A DNA stretch of 64,000 nt from Candidatus Pantoea soli. GTDB taxonomy: Bacteria; Pseudomonadota; Gammaproteobacteria; Enterobacterales; Enterobacteriaceae. Made by a program: the position numbers and the translations under genes. Below are positions 1 to 10,450 of the stretch, one piece after another. The DNA is taken from the NCBI RefSeq assembly GCF_007833795.1, contig NZ_CP032702.1, positions 3,596,001 to 3,660,000 on the forward strand, read 5' to 3'. The notes below the pieces were generated by a model. The model made no database searches. It saw only the letters and a list, made by a program, of their open reading frames with translations, and was not told the DNA's origin. Within the stretch, counting starts at the first letter, position 1, and each line of letters starts with the position of its first letter.

Positions 1-539
1 TCATCCCGCGCCAGCATCTCTGTGTAAGCCAGGCACCAGTGCGCAAACGTTACCGGCTGGGCACGCTGCAGGTGCGTATAACCCGGCATCACGGCATCCT
101 GATTCGCTTCGGCGGTGGTCACCAGCGCGGACTGCAGCGCACGGGTGGCTTCCAGCAGCAGCGCAACCTGCTCTTTACACCACAGCTTCAGGTCAGTCGC
201 GACCTGGTCGTTACGGCTGCGCCCGGTATGCAGCTTTTTCCCCAGCGCGCCCACCTTCTCAATCAGCTTACCTTCCACCCAGCTGTGTATATCTTCCGCA
301 TCGCTCTCAAGGATCTGCTGCGGATTGGCGCGCACGTCCGCCAGCAGCGCAGTGAGCGCGGCCTCCAGCTGCTGCTGTTCATCACTGCTCAGTACGTTTA
401 CGGTGACCAGCGCTTTTGACCAGGCCACAGAACCGATGATGTCCTGCTCCGCCAGACGATAGTCAAAACGCAGCGAGTCATTAAACTGCTTAAACCGCTG
501 ATCCGCTGCCTGCGAAAAACGTCCGCCCCAAAGTGCCAT
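1..539 (-). CDS. argH: Argininosuccinate lyase, N-terminal part (cut by window edge)
   Basis: Last enzyme of arginine synthesis: splits argininosuccinate into arginine and fumarate in the cytoplasm. Only about the first 179 residues are visible; the gene runs off the left edge. The reading frame opens with [10 protein letters not shown] at 539 and contains the family motif HTGRSRNDQ and a [10 protein letters not shown] segment, both typical of the fumarase/aspartase superfamily. It is the last visible gene of the leftward argCBGH operon, 73 bases after argG. A hairpin in that gap could reduce its transcription relative to argG. Confidence 0.97.
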   Translation of the reverse strand, partial: MALWGGRFSQAADQRFKQFNDSLRFDYRLAEQDIIGSVAWSKALVTVNVLSSDEQQQLEAALTALLADVRANPQQILESDAEDIHSWVEGKLIEKVGALGKKLHTGRSRNDQVATDLKLWCKEQVALLLEATRALQSALVTTAEANQDAVMPGYTHLQRAQPVTFAHWCLAYTEMLARD

Positions 540-566
540 CTGCTTTACTCCTGAATCGGTTAAACA

Positions 567-589
567 AAGGGCGGCCCGAAGCCGCCCTT
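567..589 (-). terminator. Hairpin between argG and argH (possible attenuator)
   Basis: A perfect 9-bp inverted repeat, AAGGGCGGC / GCCGCCCTT, with a 5-base loop. On the minus strand the loop reads TTCGG and the stem is followed by TTTGTTT. It has the form of an intrinsic terminator but lies inside the operon, so it is probably partial termination or an mRNA stabiliser. Confidence 0.6.
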
Positions 590-612
590 GCAAAATATTC
601 TGACTGCTGCGG

Positions 613-1830
613 TTACTTCTTCTGCTCGTTAAGCGCGCGAATGCGTGAAGAGAGCGAGAACAGGCGGATAAAGCCACCTGCATGACGATGGTCATACACC
701 TCGTCTTCGCCAAAGGTCGCGAACTCTTCTGAATAGAGGCTGTTGGCGGATTTCTTCTGGATCGCCGTGGCCTGGCCTTTATACAGCTGCAGCACCACTT
801 CACCGTTCACCAGCTCCGCCAGCGATTCTGCTGCCGCCTGAATGGACTGGCGCAGCGGCGCAAACCAGCGACCATCGTAAACCACGTACGACATTTCCTG
901 GCCGAGCTGTTCACGCCACTTGAAGCTGTCGCGATCCAGTACCAGCTGCTCGACCGCACGCAGCGCGTTGACCATGATGGTGCCGCCCGGGGTTTCATAG
1001 CAGCCGCGGGATTTAATCCCAACCAGCCGGTTTTCAACGATATCGATCCGGCCTACACCATGTTTTGCGCCCAGCACGTTCAGTTTTTCCAGGCACTGGA
1101 ACGGGCTCAGGTGTTCACCGTTCACCGCCACGACGCGGCCTTTTTCAACGGTTACCGTCACATTTTCTGGCTGATCCGGTGCTTCCAGCGGATCCACGGT
1201 CCACACCCAGCAATCTTTGTTTGGCGCGTTCCACGGACTTTCCAGCACGCCACCTTCGGTGGAGATGTGCCAGGCGTTTTCGTCACGGCTGTAGATTTTT
1301 TCCAGCGACGCGGTGGTCGGGATGTTGCGCTCTTTCAGGTAGTCCAGCAGGGCTTCACGCGAACGCAGGTTCCACTCACGCCACGGCGCGACCACTTTCA
1401 GCTGTGGCGCCAGCGCGGTATAGGTGGTTTCAAAACGTACCTGGTCGTTGCCCTTACCGGTCGCGCCATGGCACAGCGCATCTGCACCAACCTTCAGCGC
1501 CAGCTCAACCTGCGCTTTGGCAATGATGGGACGCGCCATGGAGGTGCCCAGCAGATAAGTGCCTTCATACAGGGCACCGGTCTGCAGCACCGGGTAAACG
1601 TAATCGCTGATAAAGGCTTCACGCAGATCGACAACGTGGCACTCAGAGGCACCCGACTGCAGCGCTTTCTTCTCTACACCTTCCAGATCAGCCGGGTCCT
1701 GACCGATGTTGGCAACAAAGGCCACCACTTCACAGCCACCGTAGTTCTCTTTCAGCCATGGAATAATGGCTGAAGTATCCAGACCACCCGAGTAAGCCAG
1801 AACGATTTTTTTGATGTTTTGCGTGCTCAT
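613..1830 (-). CDS. argG: Argininosuccinate synthase
   Basis: Joins citrulline and aspartate using ATP to give argininosuccinate. The 405-residue protein starts [20 protein letters not shown]; the [10 protein letters not shown]-loop-like ATP pyrophosphatase motif is at about residues 12-20, and [13 protein letters not shown] is the second nucleotide/substrate segment. At 405 residues it belongs to the short class of ArgG, not the roughly 447-residue form of E. coli K-12. It sits inside the arg operon, 14 bases after argB, whereas in E. coli K-12 argG is unlinked to argCBH. Expected to be repressed by ArgR with the rest of the operon. Confidence 0.98.
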   Translation of the reverse strand: MSTQNIKKIVLAYSGGLDTSAIIPWLKENYGGCEVVAFVANIGQDPADLEGVEKKALQSGASECHVVDLREAFISDYVYPVLQTGALYEGTYLLGTSMARPIIAKAQVELALKVGADALCHGATGKGNDQVRFETTYTALAPQLKVVAPWREWNLRSREALLDYLKERNIPTTASLEKIYSRDENAWHISTEGGVLESPWNAPNKDCWVWTVDPLEAPDQPENVTVTVEKGRVVAVNGEHLSPFQCLEKLNVLGAKHGVGRIDIVENRLVGIKSRGCYETPGGTIMVNALRAVEQLVLDRDSFKWREQLGQEMSYVVYDGRWFAPLRQSIQAAAESLAELVNGEVVLQLYKGQATAIQKKSANSLYSEEFATFGEDEVYDHRHAGGFIRLFSLSSRIRALNEQKK

Positions 1831-1844
1831 GTCGTAATCCTTGA

Positions 1845-2621
1845 TTATGCGAGAATCCGGGTGCCAATCGGCACACCGTTGAAAAGGGTTGGCAGCTGCT
1901 CAGCATGACGCCAGCTGGCGATATCGACCGGGCGGCCCAGCGTGCGTGCGGCATCCAGCGCGGCGTTGACTTTCACAATCATGCCGTCGGTGATAATGCC
2001 CTGGGCGATCAGCTGTTCCGCTTTCGCCGCGGTCATCTCCGCGATGCGCTGACCTTTGCCATCCAGAATGCCGCTGACATCAGACAGCAGCACCAGATCG
2101 GCCCCGAGCGTAGCGGCCAGCGCGGTCGCCGCCTGATCGGCGTTGACGTTCATCAGCTCGCCGCTGTCGGTAATGCCGATGGAGCTGACCACCGGCATGT
2201 AGCCTGCATCCAGCAGCGTCGTCAGCAGCTGCGGGTTGCCCGGCGTGGCGTGGCCAACGTGGCCCAGTTCTTCATCTAACCGGGCAACATTCACCAGACC
2301 GGCGTCGCCCAGGCACAGGCCTACTGCGCCGATGCCATATTTTTTCGCCCAGGCCAGCAGGGTTTTATTGGCGGTGCCGGCGAGGGCACCGGTGATGATG
2401 TCGATCTGATCGGCTGGCGTAACGCGCAGGCCGTTTTTCTTTTGCACCGGCAGGGCGAGCTTTTTCATCAGCTCGTCCACCAGGCAGCCGCCGCCGTGAA
2501 CAATGATCAGCGGACGCTGATAAGCATTGCGGTACGCCAGCAGCGCATCGAACAGGCGGGCCAGCGCTTCTTCGCTATCCAGCAGTACACCGCCCAGCTT
2601 AATGATCAGAGGATTGCTCAT
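1845..2621 (-). CDS. argB: Acetylglutamate kinase
   Basis: Phosphorylates N-acetylglutamate in the second step of the acetylated arginine pathway. The protein has 258 residues, the normal length for enteric ArgB. It begins with the amino-acid-kinase strand [11 protein letters not shown] and carries the glycine-rich VHGGG at about residues 41-45. Its short N-terminus, lacking the extra helix of arginine-inhibited kinases, suggests the arginine-insensitive type (inference from family knowledge). It lies 18 bases after argC and 14 before argG. Confidence 0.98.
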   Translation of the reverse strand: MSNPLIIKLGGVLLDSEEALARLFDALLAYRNAYQRPLIIVHGGGCLVDELMKKLALPVQKKNGLRVTPADQIDIITGALAGTANKTLLAWAKKYGIGAVGLCLGDAGLVNVARLDEELGHVGHATPGNPQLLTTLLDAGYMPVVSSIGITDSGELMNVNADQAATALAATLGADLVLLSDVSGILDGKGQRIAEMTAAKAEQLIAQGIITDGMIVKVNAALDAARTLGRPVDIASWRHAEQLPTLFNGVPIGTRILA

Positions 2622-2639
2622 AGTCAGGTTATCCGTCCG

Positions 2640-3644
2640 TTAAATCAGAGACAGCGTTTCGGGGAAGCCGAAACGAATATTCAGACATTGCACCGCCTGC
2701 GAGGATGCGCCTTTCAGCAGGTTATCTTCGGCAGCAACGATAATCAGGTGTTCATCCTGCACGGCAAAACCGATATCGCAGAAAGGCAGCCCGACCACCG
2801 CTTTCAGCGCCGGGACGCCTTTGTCATACAGGCGCACCAGTGGCTTATCGTCATACGCATGATGGAAGGCCGCAGCCACATCCTGCTGACTGACGCCGGC
2901 TTTCAGACGGCAGGTAATGGTTTCCAGAATGCCACGCGGGAAATTCCCCAGATGCGGCGTAAAAATCACCGGCGTACCGAGGTGCGCCACAATTTCCGGA
3001 TGGTGGCGATGGTTGAAAATGCCGTACGGCTGCAGGCTGACTTCGCAGAAACTGGTGGTAACGCTGGCTTTGCGACCGGCACCGCTCACGCCGCTGGTGG
3101 CGTTGATGACCGGCCACTGCGCAGCGTCAAGCAGACCGGCTTCCAGCAGCGGCCGCAGCGCCAGCTGCGCGGCAGTGGGATAGCAACCGGGCACCGCCAC
3201 CAGACGCGCGTCTTTAAGTTTGTCGTGATTCCATTCGGCCAGGCCGTAGACCGCCTCATCCCGCCACGCCTGATGCTGATGGCTGAAACCGTAATAGCGG
3301 GTATAGAAATCGTCATCGTTGACGCGGAACGCACCGGAGAGATCGAACACCACGCAGCCGGCCTGCAGGAACTGCGGTGCCAGATCGTGACTGACCTCAT
3401 GCGCTGTCGCCAGGAATACCACATCAACCTTGTCCGCCCATGCCGCGACATCAGTCAGCGGCTGCAGCGGCAAATCGATCATGCCTTTCAGCTGTGGATG
3501 CAGGTCGGAGAGCAATTTTCCGGCGTCCGGGCTTTGCGCTGAAACCGCTAAAGCGGTTATGTTCATATGCGGATGGCGATTCAGGTAGGTGGCAAGCTCT
3601 ACGCCAGCATATCCACTGGCACCAACGATCAGCGTATTCAACAT
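2640..3644 (-). CDS. argC: N-acetyl-gamma-glutamyl-phosphate reductase
   Basis: NADPH-dependent reduction of acetylglutamyl phosphate, third step of arginine synthesis. I place the start at 3644 ([14 protein letters not shown]), giving 334 residues, the usual length. An open frame extends upstream to 3872 but crosses the operator region and is not protein-like. The Rossmann motif GASGYAG is at residues 8-14. The catalytic cysteine lies in [10 protein letters not shown]. First gene of the leftward argCBGH operon, divergent from argE across a control region with ARG boxes. Confidence 0.97.
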   Translation of the reverse strand: MLNTLIVGASGYAGVELATYLNRHPHMNITALAVSAQSPDAGKLLSDLHPQLKGMIDLPLQPLTDVAAWADKVDVVFLATAHEVSHDLAPQFLQAGCVVFDLSGAFRVNDDDFYTRYYGFSHQHQAWRDEAVYGLAEWNHDKLKDARLVAVPGCYPTAAQLALRPLLEAGLLDAAQWPVINATSGVSGAGRKASVTTSFCEVSLQPYGIFNHRHHPEIVAHLGTPVIFTPHLGNFPRGILETITCRLKAGVSQQDVAAAFHHAYDDKPLVRLYDKGVPALKAVVGLPFCDIGFAVQDEHLIIVAAEDNLLKGASSQAVQCLNIRFGFPETLSLI

Positions 3645-3747
3645 CAGGCTGTATACCTTATTACAGTCACACGTATCGGGTCGCGGCCTTGCCCCGTTGC
3701 CCACGATGCCGTTTGCACACTTTTTCAGTTCCCATGCAGACGACGTT

Positions 3748-3786
3748 AATGTATTTTTATTCACTATTAATGCATGAATATTGATA
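3748..3786. promoter_or_regulatory. Tandem ARG boxes (ArgR operator) between argC and argE
   Basis: Compared with the ArgR box consensus wnTGAATwwwwATTCAnw, positions 3748-3765 (AATGTATTTTTATTCACT) differ at one defined base. Positions 3769-3786 (AATGCATGAATATTGATA) differ at three. The two 18-bp boxes are separated by 3 bp, the standard arrangement for a hexameric ArgR operator. They lie between the divergent argCBGH and argE starts and should repress both. Confidence 0.85.
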
Positions 3787-3811
3787 CATCCTAACCCAAG
3801 GACCGTCAACA

Positions 3812-4960
3812 GTGAAGACAAAAATTCCACCTTTTCTCGAACTCTACCGCCAGCTGATTGCCACGCCGTCAATCAGCGCTACCGACAGCGCGCTGGATCA
3901 GAGCAATGAAACTTTAATCAGTTTGCTTGCCGGCTGGTTCCGCGATCTTGGCTTCAGTGTGGAAGTACAGCCCGTACCGGGAACGCGGCATAAATTCAAT
4001 ATGCTGGCGCGCACGGGCAACGGAGCCGGTGGCTTGCTGCTGGCGGGCCATACCGATACGGTGCCCTATGATGACGGACGCTGGACGCGCGATCCTTTTA
4101 CCCTGACCGAGCATGACAACAAGCTCTACGGGCTGGGCACCGCCGATATGAAAGGGTTCTTTGCCTTTATTCTTGATGCACTCCGTGACATTGACGTGAC
4201 GACGCTGAGCAAACCGCTCTATATCCTCGCCACCGCGGATGAAGAGACCACCATGGCCGGGGCGAAATATTTTGCCGAATCAACGCAGCTGCGCCCGGAT
4301 TGCGCCATCATCGGCGAGCCGACATCGCTGAAACCGGTGCGCGCGCACAAAGGCCACCTGTCCCATGCCATTCGCGTTCAGGGGCAGTCAGGCCACTCCA
4401 GCGATCCGGCTCGCGGCGTCAACGCCATTGAACTGATGCACGAGTCCATCACCCAGCTGATGCAGCTGCGCAATACGCTGAAGGCGCGCTACAACCATGA
4501 CGGCTTCGCCATCCCCTATCCGACCATGAACTTTGGTCATATTCACGGGGGCGATGCCGCCAATCGCATCTGCGCCTGCTGTGAGCTGCATATGGATATC
4601 CGTCCGCTGCCGGGATTAACCCTCAGCGATCTGGATGGCCTGCTGAATGAAGCGCTGGCTCCGGTCAGTGCACGCTGGCCCGGCCGCCTGACCGTCAGCG
4701 AACTGCACCCGCCGATTCCCGGCTATGAGTGCCCGCCTGACCATGAACTGGTAAAAGTGGTGGAGAAATTACTGGGCGTGCCTACCGGGGTGGTGAACTA
4801 CTGCACTGAAGCACCGTTTATCCAGCAGTTGTGTCCGACGCTGGTGTTAGGCCCGGGTTCTATCGATCAGGCGCATCAGCCGGATGAATTTATTGATACC
4901 GCATTTATCAAGCCGACTCATGCGCTTATCACTCAGGTTGTGCAGCATTTTTGCCACTGA
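3812..4960 (+). CDS. argE: Acetylornithine deacetylase
   Basis: Removes the acetyl group from N-acetylornithine to release ornithine. The protein has 382 residues and is an M20-family metallohydrolase. Metal-binding segments are visible: [12 protein letters not shown] (about residues 77-88), [11 protein letters not shown] (about 109-119) and DEETTMAGA. The start is GTG at 3812, preceded by an AAGGA ribosome-binding site; the next in-frame ATG is far inside the enzyme. Transcribed divergently from argC under the shared ARG boxes. Confidence 0.97.
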   Translation: MKTKIPPFLELYRQLIATPSISATDSALDQSNETLISLLAGWFRDLGFSVEVQPVPGTRHKFNMLARTGNGAGGLLLAGHTDTVPYDDGRWTRDPFTLTEHDNKLYGLGTADMKGFFAFILDALRDIDVTTLSKPLYILATADEETTMAGAKYFAESTQLRPDCAIIGEPTSLKPVRAHKGHLSHAIRVQGQSGHSSDPARGVNAIELMHESITQLMQLRNTLKARYNHDGFAIPYPTMNFGHIHGGDAANRICACCELHMDIRPLPGLTLSDLDGLLNEALAPVSARWPGRLTVSELHPPIPGYECPPDHELVKVVEKLLGVPTGVVNYCTEAPFIQQLCPTLVLGPGSIDQAHQPDEFIDTAFIKPTHALITQVVQHFCH

Positions 4961-4972
4961 TAAACAACAGAT

Positions 4973-5006
4973 GGGGCATTTCACTGTTAAATCAGCAAAA
5001 TGCCCC
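4973..5006 (+). terminator. Inverted repeat after argE
   Basis: A 9-bp inverted repeat GGGGCATTT / AAATGCCCC with a loop of about 16 bases lies just after the argE stop. It lacks a run of T, so it may be a weak terminator or a stability element. Confidence 0.4.
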
Positions 5007-5112
5007 GTCATTGTTCGGGATTTCATAATAAGAATAACTTATCCCGCTTCCTCTCCGTTAAATTCTTTGCATTTCCGACATTTAGCAAGCGCTTAGTGAC
5101 GGTTTAAGTCAA

Positions 5113-5142
5113 TTGACGAACTGCACGAACCGTGGCTAGATA
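5113..5142 (+). promoter_or_regulatory. Candidate ppc promoter
   Basis: TTGACG at 5113-5118 and TAGATA at 5137-5142, spaced 18 bases. This is a good sigma-70 match about 65 bases before the ppc start. Confidence 0.6.
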
Positions 5143-5205
5143 AAAGACGATGTTATGCCCGCTGGGTGTAAGAACTGAAAAAGACGATAAGGGTGTCAGG
5201 GTCAC

Positions 5206-7857
5206 ATGAACGAACAATATTCCGCAATGCGAAGTAATGTCAGTATGCTCGGCAAACTGCTCGGGGATACGATAAAGGATGCACTGGGAGAGAACATCCT
5301 CGATCGGGTGGAAACCATCCGCAAACTCTCTAAGTCATCCCGTGCAGGCAATGACACTCATCGTAAGGAACTGCTCTCCACGCTGCAAAACCTCTCCAAT
5401 GACGAGTTGCTGCCTGTCGCGCGGGCGTTCAGCCAGTTCCTGAATCTGACCAACGTGGCAGAACAGTATCAGACCATTTCCCGCAGCGGCGAAGGGGCTA
5501 ATCACCCGGAGCTGCTGAAAAAGACGTTTGACCGCCTGAAGCAGCAGCGTGACATCAGCGAACCCGCCATTCGACAGGCGATTGAAGAGCTGTCCCTGGA
5601 GCTGGTGCTGACGGCTCACCCGACCGAGATAACCCGCCGCACGCTGATCCACAAATTAGGTGAAGTGAACAGCTGTCTGAAGCAGCTCGACCACAGCGAT
5701 ATCTCCGATTACGAGCGCAACCAGGTTATGCGCCGTCTGCGTCAGCTGGTGGCGCAGGCGTGGCACACGGATGAGATTCGTAAGTACCGGCCCACGCCGG
5801 TGGATGAGGCCAAATGGGGCTTTGCCGTGGTGGAAAACAGCCTGTGGGAAGGGGTTCCGGCGTTTCTGCGCGAGCTAAACCAGCAGGTTGAAGAGACCTT
5901 CGGCATTCAGCTGCCGGTTGATTTTGTGCCGGTGCGCTTCACCTCGTGGATGGGCGGCGACCGCGACGGCAATCCAAACGTGACCGCGCCGATTACCCGC
6001 CACGTCATGCAGCTGAGCCGCTGGAAAGCAGCCGATCTGTTCCTGCGCGACATCGGTGTACTGGTGTCAGAGCTGTCGATGTCTGAATGCAGCGACGAAG
6101 TGCGCGAACTGTGCGGCGATCCGGAGGCGATTGAACCCTATCGTGTGATCCTCAAACGTCTGCGCAGTCAGCTGACCAACACCCAGACCTACCTGGAGCG
6201 TCGCCTGAAAGGCGAGCGCCTGCCGCGCCCGGCCGATCTGCTGGTATCAAACGATCAGCTATGGCAGCCGCTGTTCGCTATTTATCAGTCGCTGCAGCAG
6301 TGCGGCATGGGCATCATTGCCAATGGCCAGCTGCTGGACACGCTGCGCCGCGTGAAATGCTTTGGCGTACCGCTGGTGCGCATTGATATCCGCCAGGAGA
6401 GCACCCGTCATACTGAGGCAATTGCAGAAGTGACGCGCTACCTCGGCCTGGGCGATTACGAAAGCTGGTCAGAAGCCGATAAGCAGGCCTTCCTGATCCG
6501 CGAACTGAACTCCAAGCGTCCGCTGCTGCCGCGTCAGTGGGAGCCGGGCGAGAACACGCGTGAAGTGCTGGAAACCTGTAAAGTGGCGGCAGAAGCGCCG
6601 CAGGGATCGATCGCCGCCTACGTGATCTCTATGGCAAAAACGCCATCCGATGTGCTGGCCGTGCATTTACTGCTGAAAGAAGCCGGTATTCCTTATGCCA
6701 TGCCGGTGGCCCCGCTGTTCGAAACGCTGGACGACCTGAACAACGCCAATGACGTGATGAGCCAGCTGCTGAACATTGACTGGTATCGCGGCGTCATTAA
6801 CGGCAAGCAGATGGTGATGATTGGCTACTCTGACTCGGCAAAAGATGCCGGGGTGATGGCCGCCAGCTGGGCGCAATACCAGGCACAGGATGCATTGATC
6901 AAAACCTGTGAAAAAGCCGGCATAACCCTGACGCTGTTCCACGGCCGCGGCGGTTCGATTGGTCGTGGCGGTGCGCCGGCCCACGCCGCGCTGCTCTCTC
7001 AGCCGCCGGGCAGCCTGAAAGGCGGCCTGCGCGTGACCGAGCAGGGTGAAATGATCCGCTTTAAATATGGCCTGCCGGAAGTCACCATCGCCAGCCTGTC
7101 GCTCTATACCGGCGCGATTCTGGAAGCCAACCTGCTGCCGCCGCCAGAGCCCCGCCGCGAATGGCAGGCGATCATGAACGAGCTTTCCGCTTACTCCTGT
7201 GCCATGTATCGCGGCTACGTGCGCGAAAACCCGGACTTTGTCCCCTATTTCCGTTCGGCTACGCCGGAACAGGAGCTGGGCAAACTGCCGCTGGGTTCAC
7301 GTCCGGCCAAACGTCGTCCGACCGGCGGCGTTGAGTCGCTGCGCGCCATTCCGTGGATCTTTGCCTGGACGCAGAACCGCCTGATGCTGCCTGCCTGGCT
7401 GGGTGCCGGTGCGGCGCTGCAGAAAGCCATGGACGAAGGCCATCAGGATCAGCTGGAGACCATGTGCAGCGAATGGCCGTTCTTCGCCACGCGTCTTGGC
7501 ATGCTGGAGATGGTGTTTGCAAAAGCGGACCTGTGGCTGGCGGAATACTACGATCAGCGTCTGGTGGATAAATCGCTGTGGCCGCTGGGTAAACAGCTGC
7601 GCGATCAGCTCAGCGCAGATATTAAAGCAGTGCTGACGATCGCCAACGACGCGCACCTGATGGCCGACCAGCCCTGGATCGCCGAGTCCATCGCGCTGCG
7701 TAACGTGTATACCGACCCGCTCAACGTGCTGCAGGCCGAACTGCTGCACCGTGCACGCGCCCAGGAAGCGCGCGGTGACGAAGCCGATCCGCGCGTTGAA
7801 CAGGCGCTGATGGTGACCATTGCCGGCGTCGCAGCCGGCATGCGTAACACCGGCTAA
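5206..7857 (+). CDS. ppc: Phosphoenolpyruvate carboxylase
   Basis: Carboxylates phosphoenolpyruvate to oxaloacetate, replenishing the citric acid cycle. The protein is 883 residues, the E. coli length. Landmarks are LVLTAHPTE with the catalytic histidine (about residue 138), the glycine-rich loop [14 protein letters not shown] (about residues 583-596), and the C-terminal MRNTG that contributes to the inhibitor and active site. As in E. coli it follows argE. It is single-gene in appearance, with its own promoter and a strong terminator. Confidence 0.99.
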   Translation: MNEQYSAMRSNVSMLGKLLGDTIKDALGENILDRVETIRKLSKSSRAGNDTHRKELLSTLQNLSNDELLPVARAFSQFLNLTNVAEQYQTISRSGEGANHPELLKKTFDRLKQQRDISEPAIRQAIEELSLELVLTAHPTEITRRTLIHKLGEVNSCLKQLDHSDISDYERNQVMRRLRQLVAQAWHTDEIRKYRPTPVDEAKWGFAVVENSLWEGVPAFLRELNQQVEETFGIQLPVDFVPVRFTSWMGGDRDGNPNVTAPITRHVMQLSRWKAADLFLRDIGVLVSELSMSECSDEVRELCGDPEAIEPYRVILKRLRSQLTNTQTYLERRLKGERLPRPADLLVSNDQLWQPLFAIYQSLQQCGMGIIANGQLLDTLRRVKCFGVPLVRIDIRQESTRHTEAIAEVTRYLGLGDYESWSEADKQAFLIRELNSKRPLLPRQWEPGENTREVLETCKVAAEAPQGSIAAYVISMAKTPSDVLAVHLLLKEAGIPYAMPVAPLFETLDDLNNANDVMSQLLNIDWYRGVINGKQMVMIGYSDSAKDAGVMAASWAQYQAQDALIKTCEKAGITLTLFHGRGGSIGRGGAPAHAALLSQPPGSLKGGLRVTEQGEMIRFKYGLPEVTIASLSLYTGAILEANLLPPPEPRREWQAIMNELSAYSCAMYRGYVRENPDFVPYFRSATPEQELGKLPLGSRPAKRRPTGGVESLRAIPWIFAWTQNRLMLPAWLGAGAALQKAMDEGHQDQLETMCSEWPFFATRLGMLEMVFAKADLWLAEYYDQRLVDKSLWPLGKQLRDQLSADIKAVLTIANDAHLMADQPWIAESIALRNVYTDPLNVLQAELLHRARAQEARGDEADPRVEQALMVTIAGVAAGMRNTG

Positions 7858-7881
7858 CGCATCGCTGCCGCCGTACTTAAC

Positions 7882-7912
7882 AGCCAGCCCGATCGCGGGG
7901 CTGGCTTTTTTA
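7882..7912 (+). terminator. Intrinsic terminator of ppc
   Basis: AGCCAGCCC / GGGCTGGCT stem with a short loop followed by TTTTTT. The T run overlaps the stop codon of the convergent flippase gene. Confidence 0.9.
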
Positions 7913-9193
7913 TTGCGGCTGCCGCGCGACTTTCGGCGTGAATGCCGCGCAATGGATTTTCCAGATAACGCCCTGCGCAAACGGATAATTAAAGACGGTG
8001 AGCGCCAGCGCCTCAACAATGATGACGCTGATGGCCGCACCGTAGAGCCCCCACTGCCAGCACAGCACCACATTTAATGGCAGGCTGAGCGCCACCAGCA
8101 GCAGGGTTTTGATCGTCAGGTAGCGATACCCCGACAGCCGGACGATATAGCGATTGGGAATGGGGCCCGCGGCGGAAAACACCGCGGCTACCGTTAACAG
8201 CATCAGTACCGGCCAGGCTGCCAGATAGTCGTCGCCATACAACAGGCGGAGGAAGGCATAACCGCCCAGCGCAAAACTCACCACAAAAAACAGCGAAATC
8301 AGCAGAATGAGGCGGTGTAACTGTGCAGCCTGTCGGGCGGCCAGCAGGTCATCTTTGCATCTGAAGATAGCGGTAAAAGAAGAGGTGATAACCGCCGCCG
8401 TAATCACCGTCCAGCTGCTGGCCAGCGTGCTGGCGGCTGAAAAAAGCCCGACGGCGCTGCTGCCAGCCAGCCAGGCCAGCGTCAGCTGCGAAACCCGGCT
8501 GTACAGCGCCACCGACAGGCTGGCTAACACCAGCGAGAAGCCTGCGCGTAACAGATAACGCCGGTAGCGCTGCATCGCGCGCAACGTAAGCGGGCAGGCA
8601 TACACCTGGCGACTGGCGCGGTGCCGCACGATCAGCGGTAACAGCGTGGTGACAACAATCGGCACACTGAGCCAGACCGGTGCCAGCTGCAGCCAGACCA
8701 CGACATAGCGCAGCAGAAAACCCAGCAGTAATCCAAGGCTGTTCACCAGCGCATTGTATCTGGACTGCAGGCGGGCATTGTAATACACCACATACACATC
8801 CAGCGTGCTGAATAAGGTGGCAACAAACACCGCCAGAAAAAAGGCAAACGCCTGCCGGTCTGCCTGAAAATATTGCCACAGCAGCAGGGGCGCAGACAGC
8901 AGCAGGTAAATCAGCAGGCGCTGCATCAGCGTCGCCTGAATCAGTTTCATGCCAGAGCGCGGATGACGGGTGATACGTTTAAATATCACGTTATCGCTGC
9001 CCATCTGCGCCGCCACCTGGATAATCTGGAACAGCGCGATCGCCAGCGCCAGCTGGCCAAACAGCGCGACGCCAATATAACGGGCGACAAATGATGTAAT
9101 AAAAATCAGGCCGAGCAACGTGATGAGCTTCTCGGCGATCATCCAGAGTGAATTGCGTAGTTTATCGCTGCGAAAGAACGTAGTGAGTTTCAC
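7910..9193 (-). CDS. Flippase-like multi-spanning membrane protein (Wzx/MATE-type polysaccharide exporter)
   Basis: A hydrophobic protein of about 427 residues with roughly 12 predicted membrane segments. The N-terminal pattern (residues 1-50: a short cytoplasmic start, then IAEKLITLLGLIFITSFVARYIG and LFGQLALAIAL) is typical of oligosaccharide flippases of the Wzx/PST family. These move lipid-linked sugar units across the inner membrane. I choose the GTG start at 9193 because AGGA lies 7 bases ahead of it; an open frame continues to 9250 without a better site. It stands alone: its neighbours are ppc and metF, with no glycosyltransferases or polymerase beside it. Substrate unknown. A cationic or amino-acid exporter of related fold is a less likely alternative. 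Confidence 0.75.
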   Translation of the reverse strand: MKLTTFFRSDKLRNSLWMIAEKLITLLGLIFITSFVARYIGVALFGQLALAIALFQIIQVAAQMGSDNVIFKRITRHPRSGMKLIQATLMQRLLIYLLLSAPLLLWQYFQADRQAFAFFLAVFVATLFSTLDVYVVYYNARLQSRYNALVNSLGLLLGFLLRYVVVWLQLAPVWLSVPIVVTTLLPLIVRHRASRQVYACPLTLRAMQRYRRYLLRAGFSLVLASLSVALYSRVSQLTLAWLAGSSAVGLFSAASTLASSWTVITAAVITSSFTAIFRCKDDLLAARQAAQLHRLILLISLFFVVSFALGGYAFLRLLYGDDYLAAWPVLMLLTVAAVFSAAGPIPNRYIVRLSGYRYLTIKTLLLVALSLPLNVVLCWQWGLYGAAISVIIVEALALTVFNYPFAQGVIWKIHCAAFTPKVARQPQ

Positions 9194-9304
9194 ATGACTA
9201 TCCTGCCGGTGACGGGGCAGCAATAGTAAGGAGGCGCGCTCAGCGCCCACACGAGACGGGTCTGGAATTTATCAGGTGACAATAGCGGAGGGACGCGCAT
9301 CGTG

Positions 9305-9327
9305 CGCGGGAACGCCCTGTTCCCGCG
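9305..9327 (-). terminator. Hairpin after metF
   Basis: Perfect 9-bp inverted repeat CGCGGGAAC / GTTCCCGCG with a 5-base loop just beyond the metF stop. It has no clear T tract, so it may act mainly as a 3' end stabiliser or a weak terminator. Confidence 0.5.
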
Positions 9328-9339
9328 TTGACGCCGGCT

Positions 9340-10245
<906 letters not shown>

Positions 10246-10286
10246 TCATTAACACCCATCGGTTATTTTGCCGCCCGCGAACATCC

Positions 10287-10310
10287 ATACGTTTAGACGT
10301 CCAGATGCAC
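10287..10310. promoter_or_regulatory. MetJ boxes upstream of metF
   Basis: Three adjacent 8-mers, ATACGTTT, AGACGTCC and AGATGCAC, match the MetJ consensus AGACGTCT at 5, 7 and 5 of 8 positions. Tandem imperfect 8-mers are the normal MetJ operator form. Confidence 0.75.
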
Positions 10311-10331
10311 AACATGAACGATGTTCATGTT
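10311..10331. promoter_or_regulatory. MetR-type palindrome upstream of metF
   Basis: AACATGAAC and GTTCATGTT form a perfect 9-bp inverted repeat around a 3-base centre. Its core, TGAACGATGTTCA (10315-10327), fits the MetR consensus TGAAnnnnnTTCA exactly. It directly abuts the MetJ boxes, which suggests combined activation by MetR (homocysteine) and repression by MetJ (S-adenosylmethionine). Confidence 0.75.
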
Positions 10332-10414
10332 TTCGTCAACAGAAAATTAGCGGACAGGCGCGACAAATCGTTACGCTGTGAGGCAGCGCAAGCGGGCGGC
10401 GTAAAAGGGGGAGC

Positions 10415-10440
10415 ACGCAGACGGCGATAACCGTCTGCGT
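10415..10440 (-). terminator. Hairpin after metL
   Basis: Perfect 10-bp inverted repeat ACGCAGACGG / CCGTCTGCGT with a 6-base loop, 11 bases beyond the metL stop. On the minus strand it is followed by a pyrimidine-rich tract (GCTCCCCCTTTT). Confidence 0.65.
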
Positions 10441-10450
10441 CGGGCAGTGA

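Noticed and set aside
2442-3542. 366-residue plus-strand open frame
   Set aside because: It lies antisense across argB and argC and its composition is that of a shadow frame in GC-rich coding DNA.
3645-3872. N-terminal extension of argC
   Set aside because: It covers the ARG boxes and the argE start; ArgC begins at [14 protein letters not shown].
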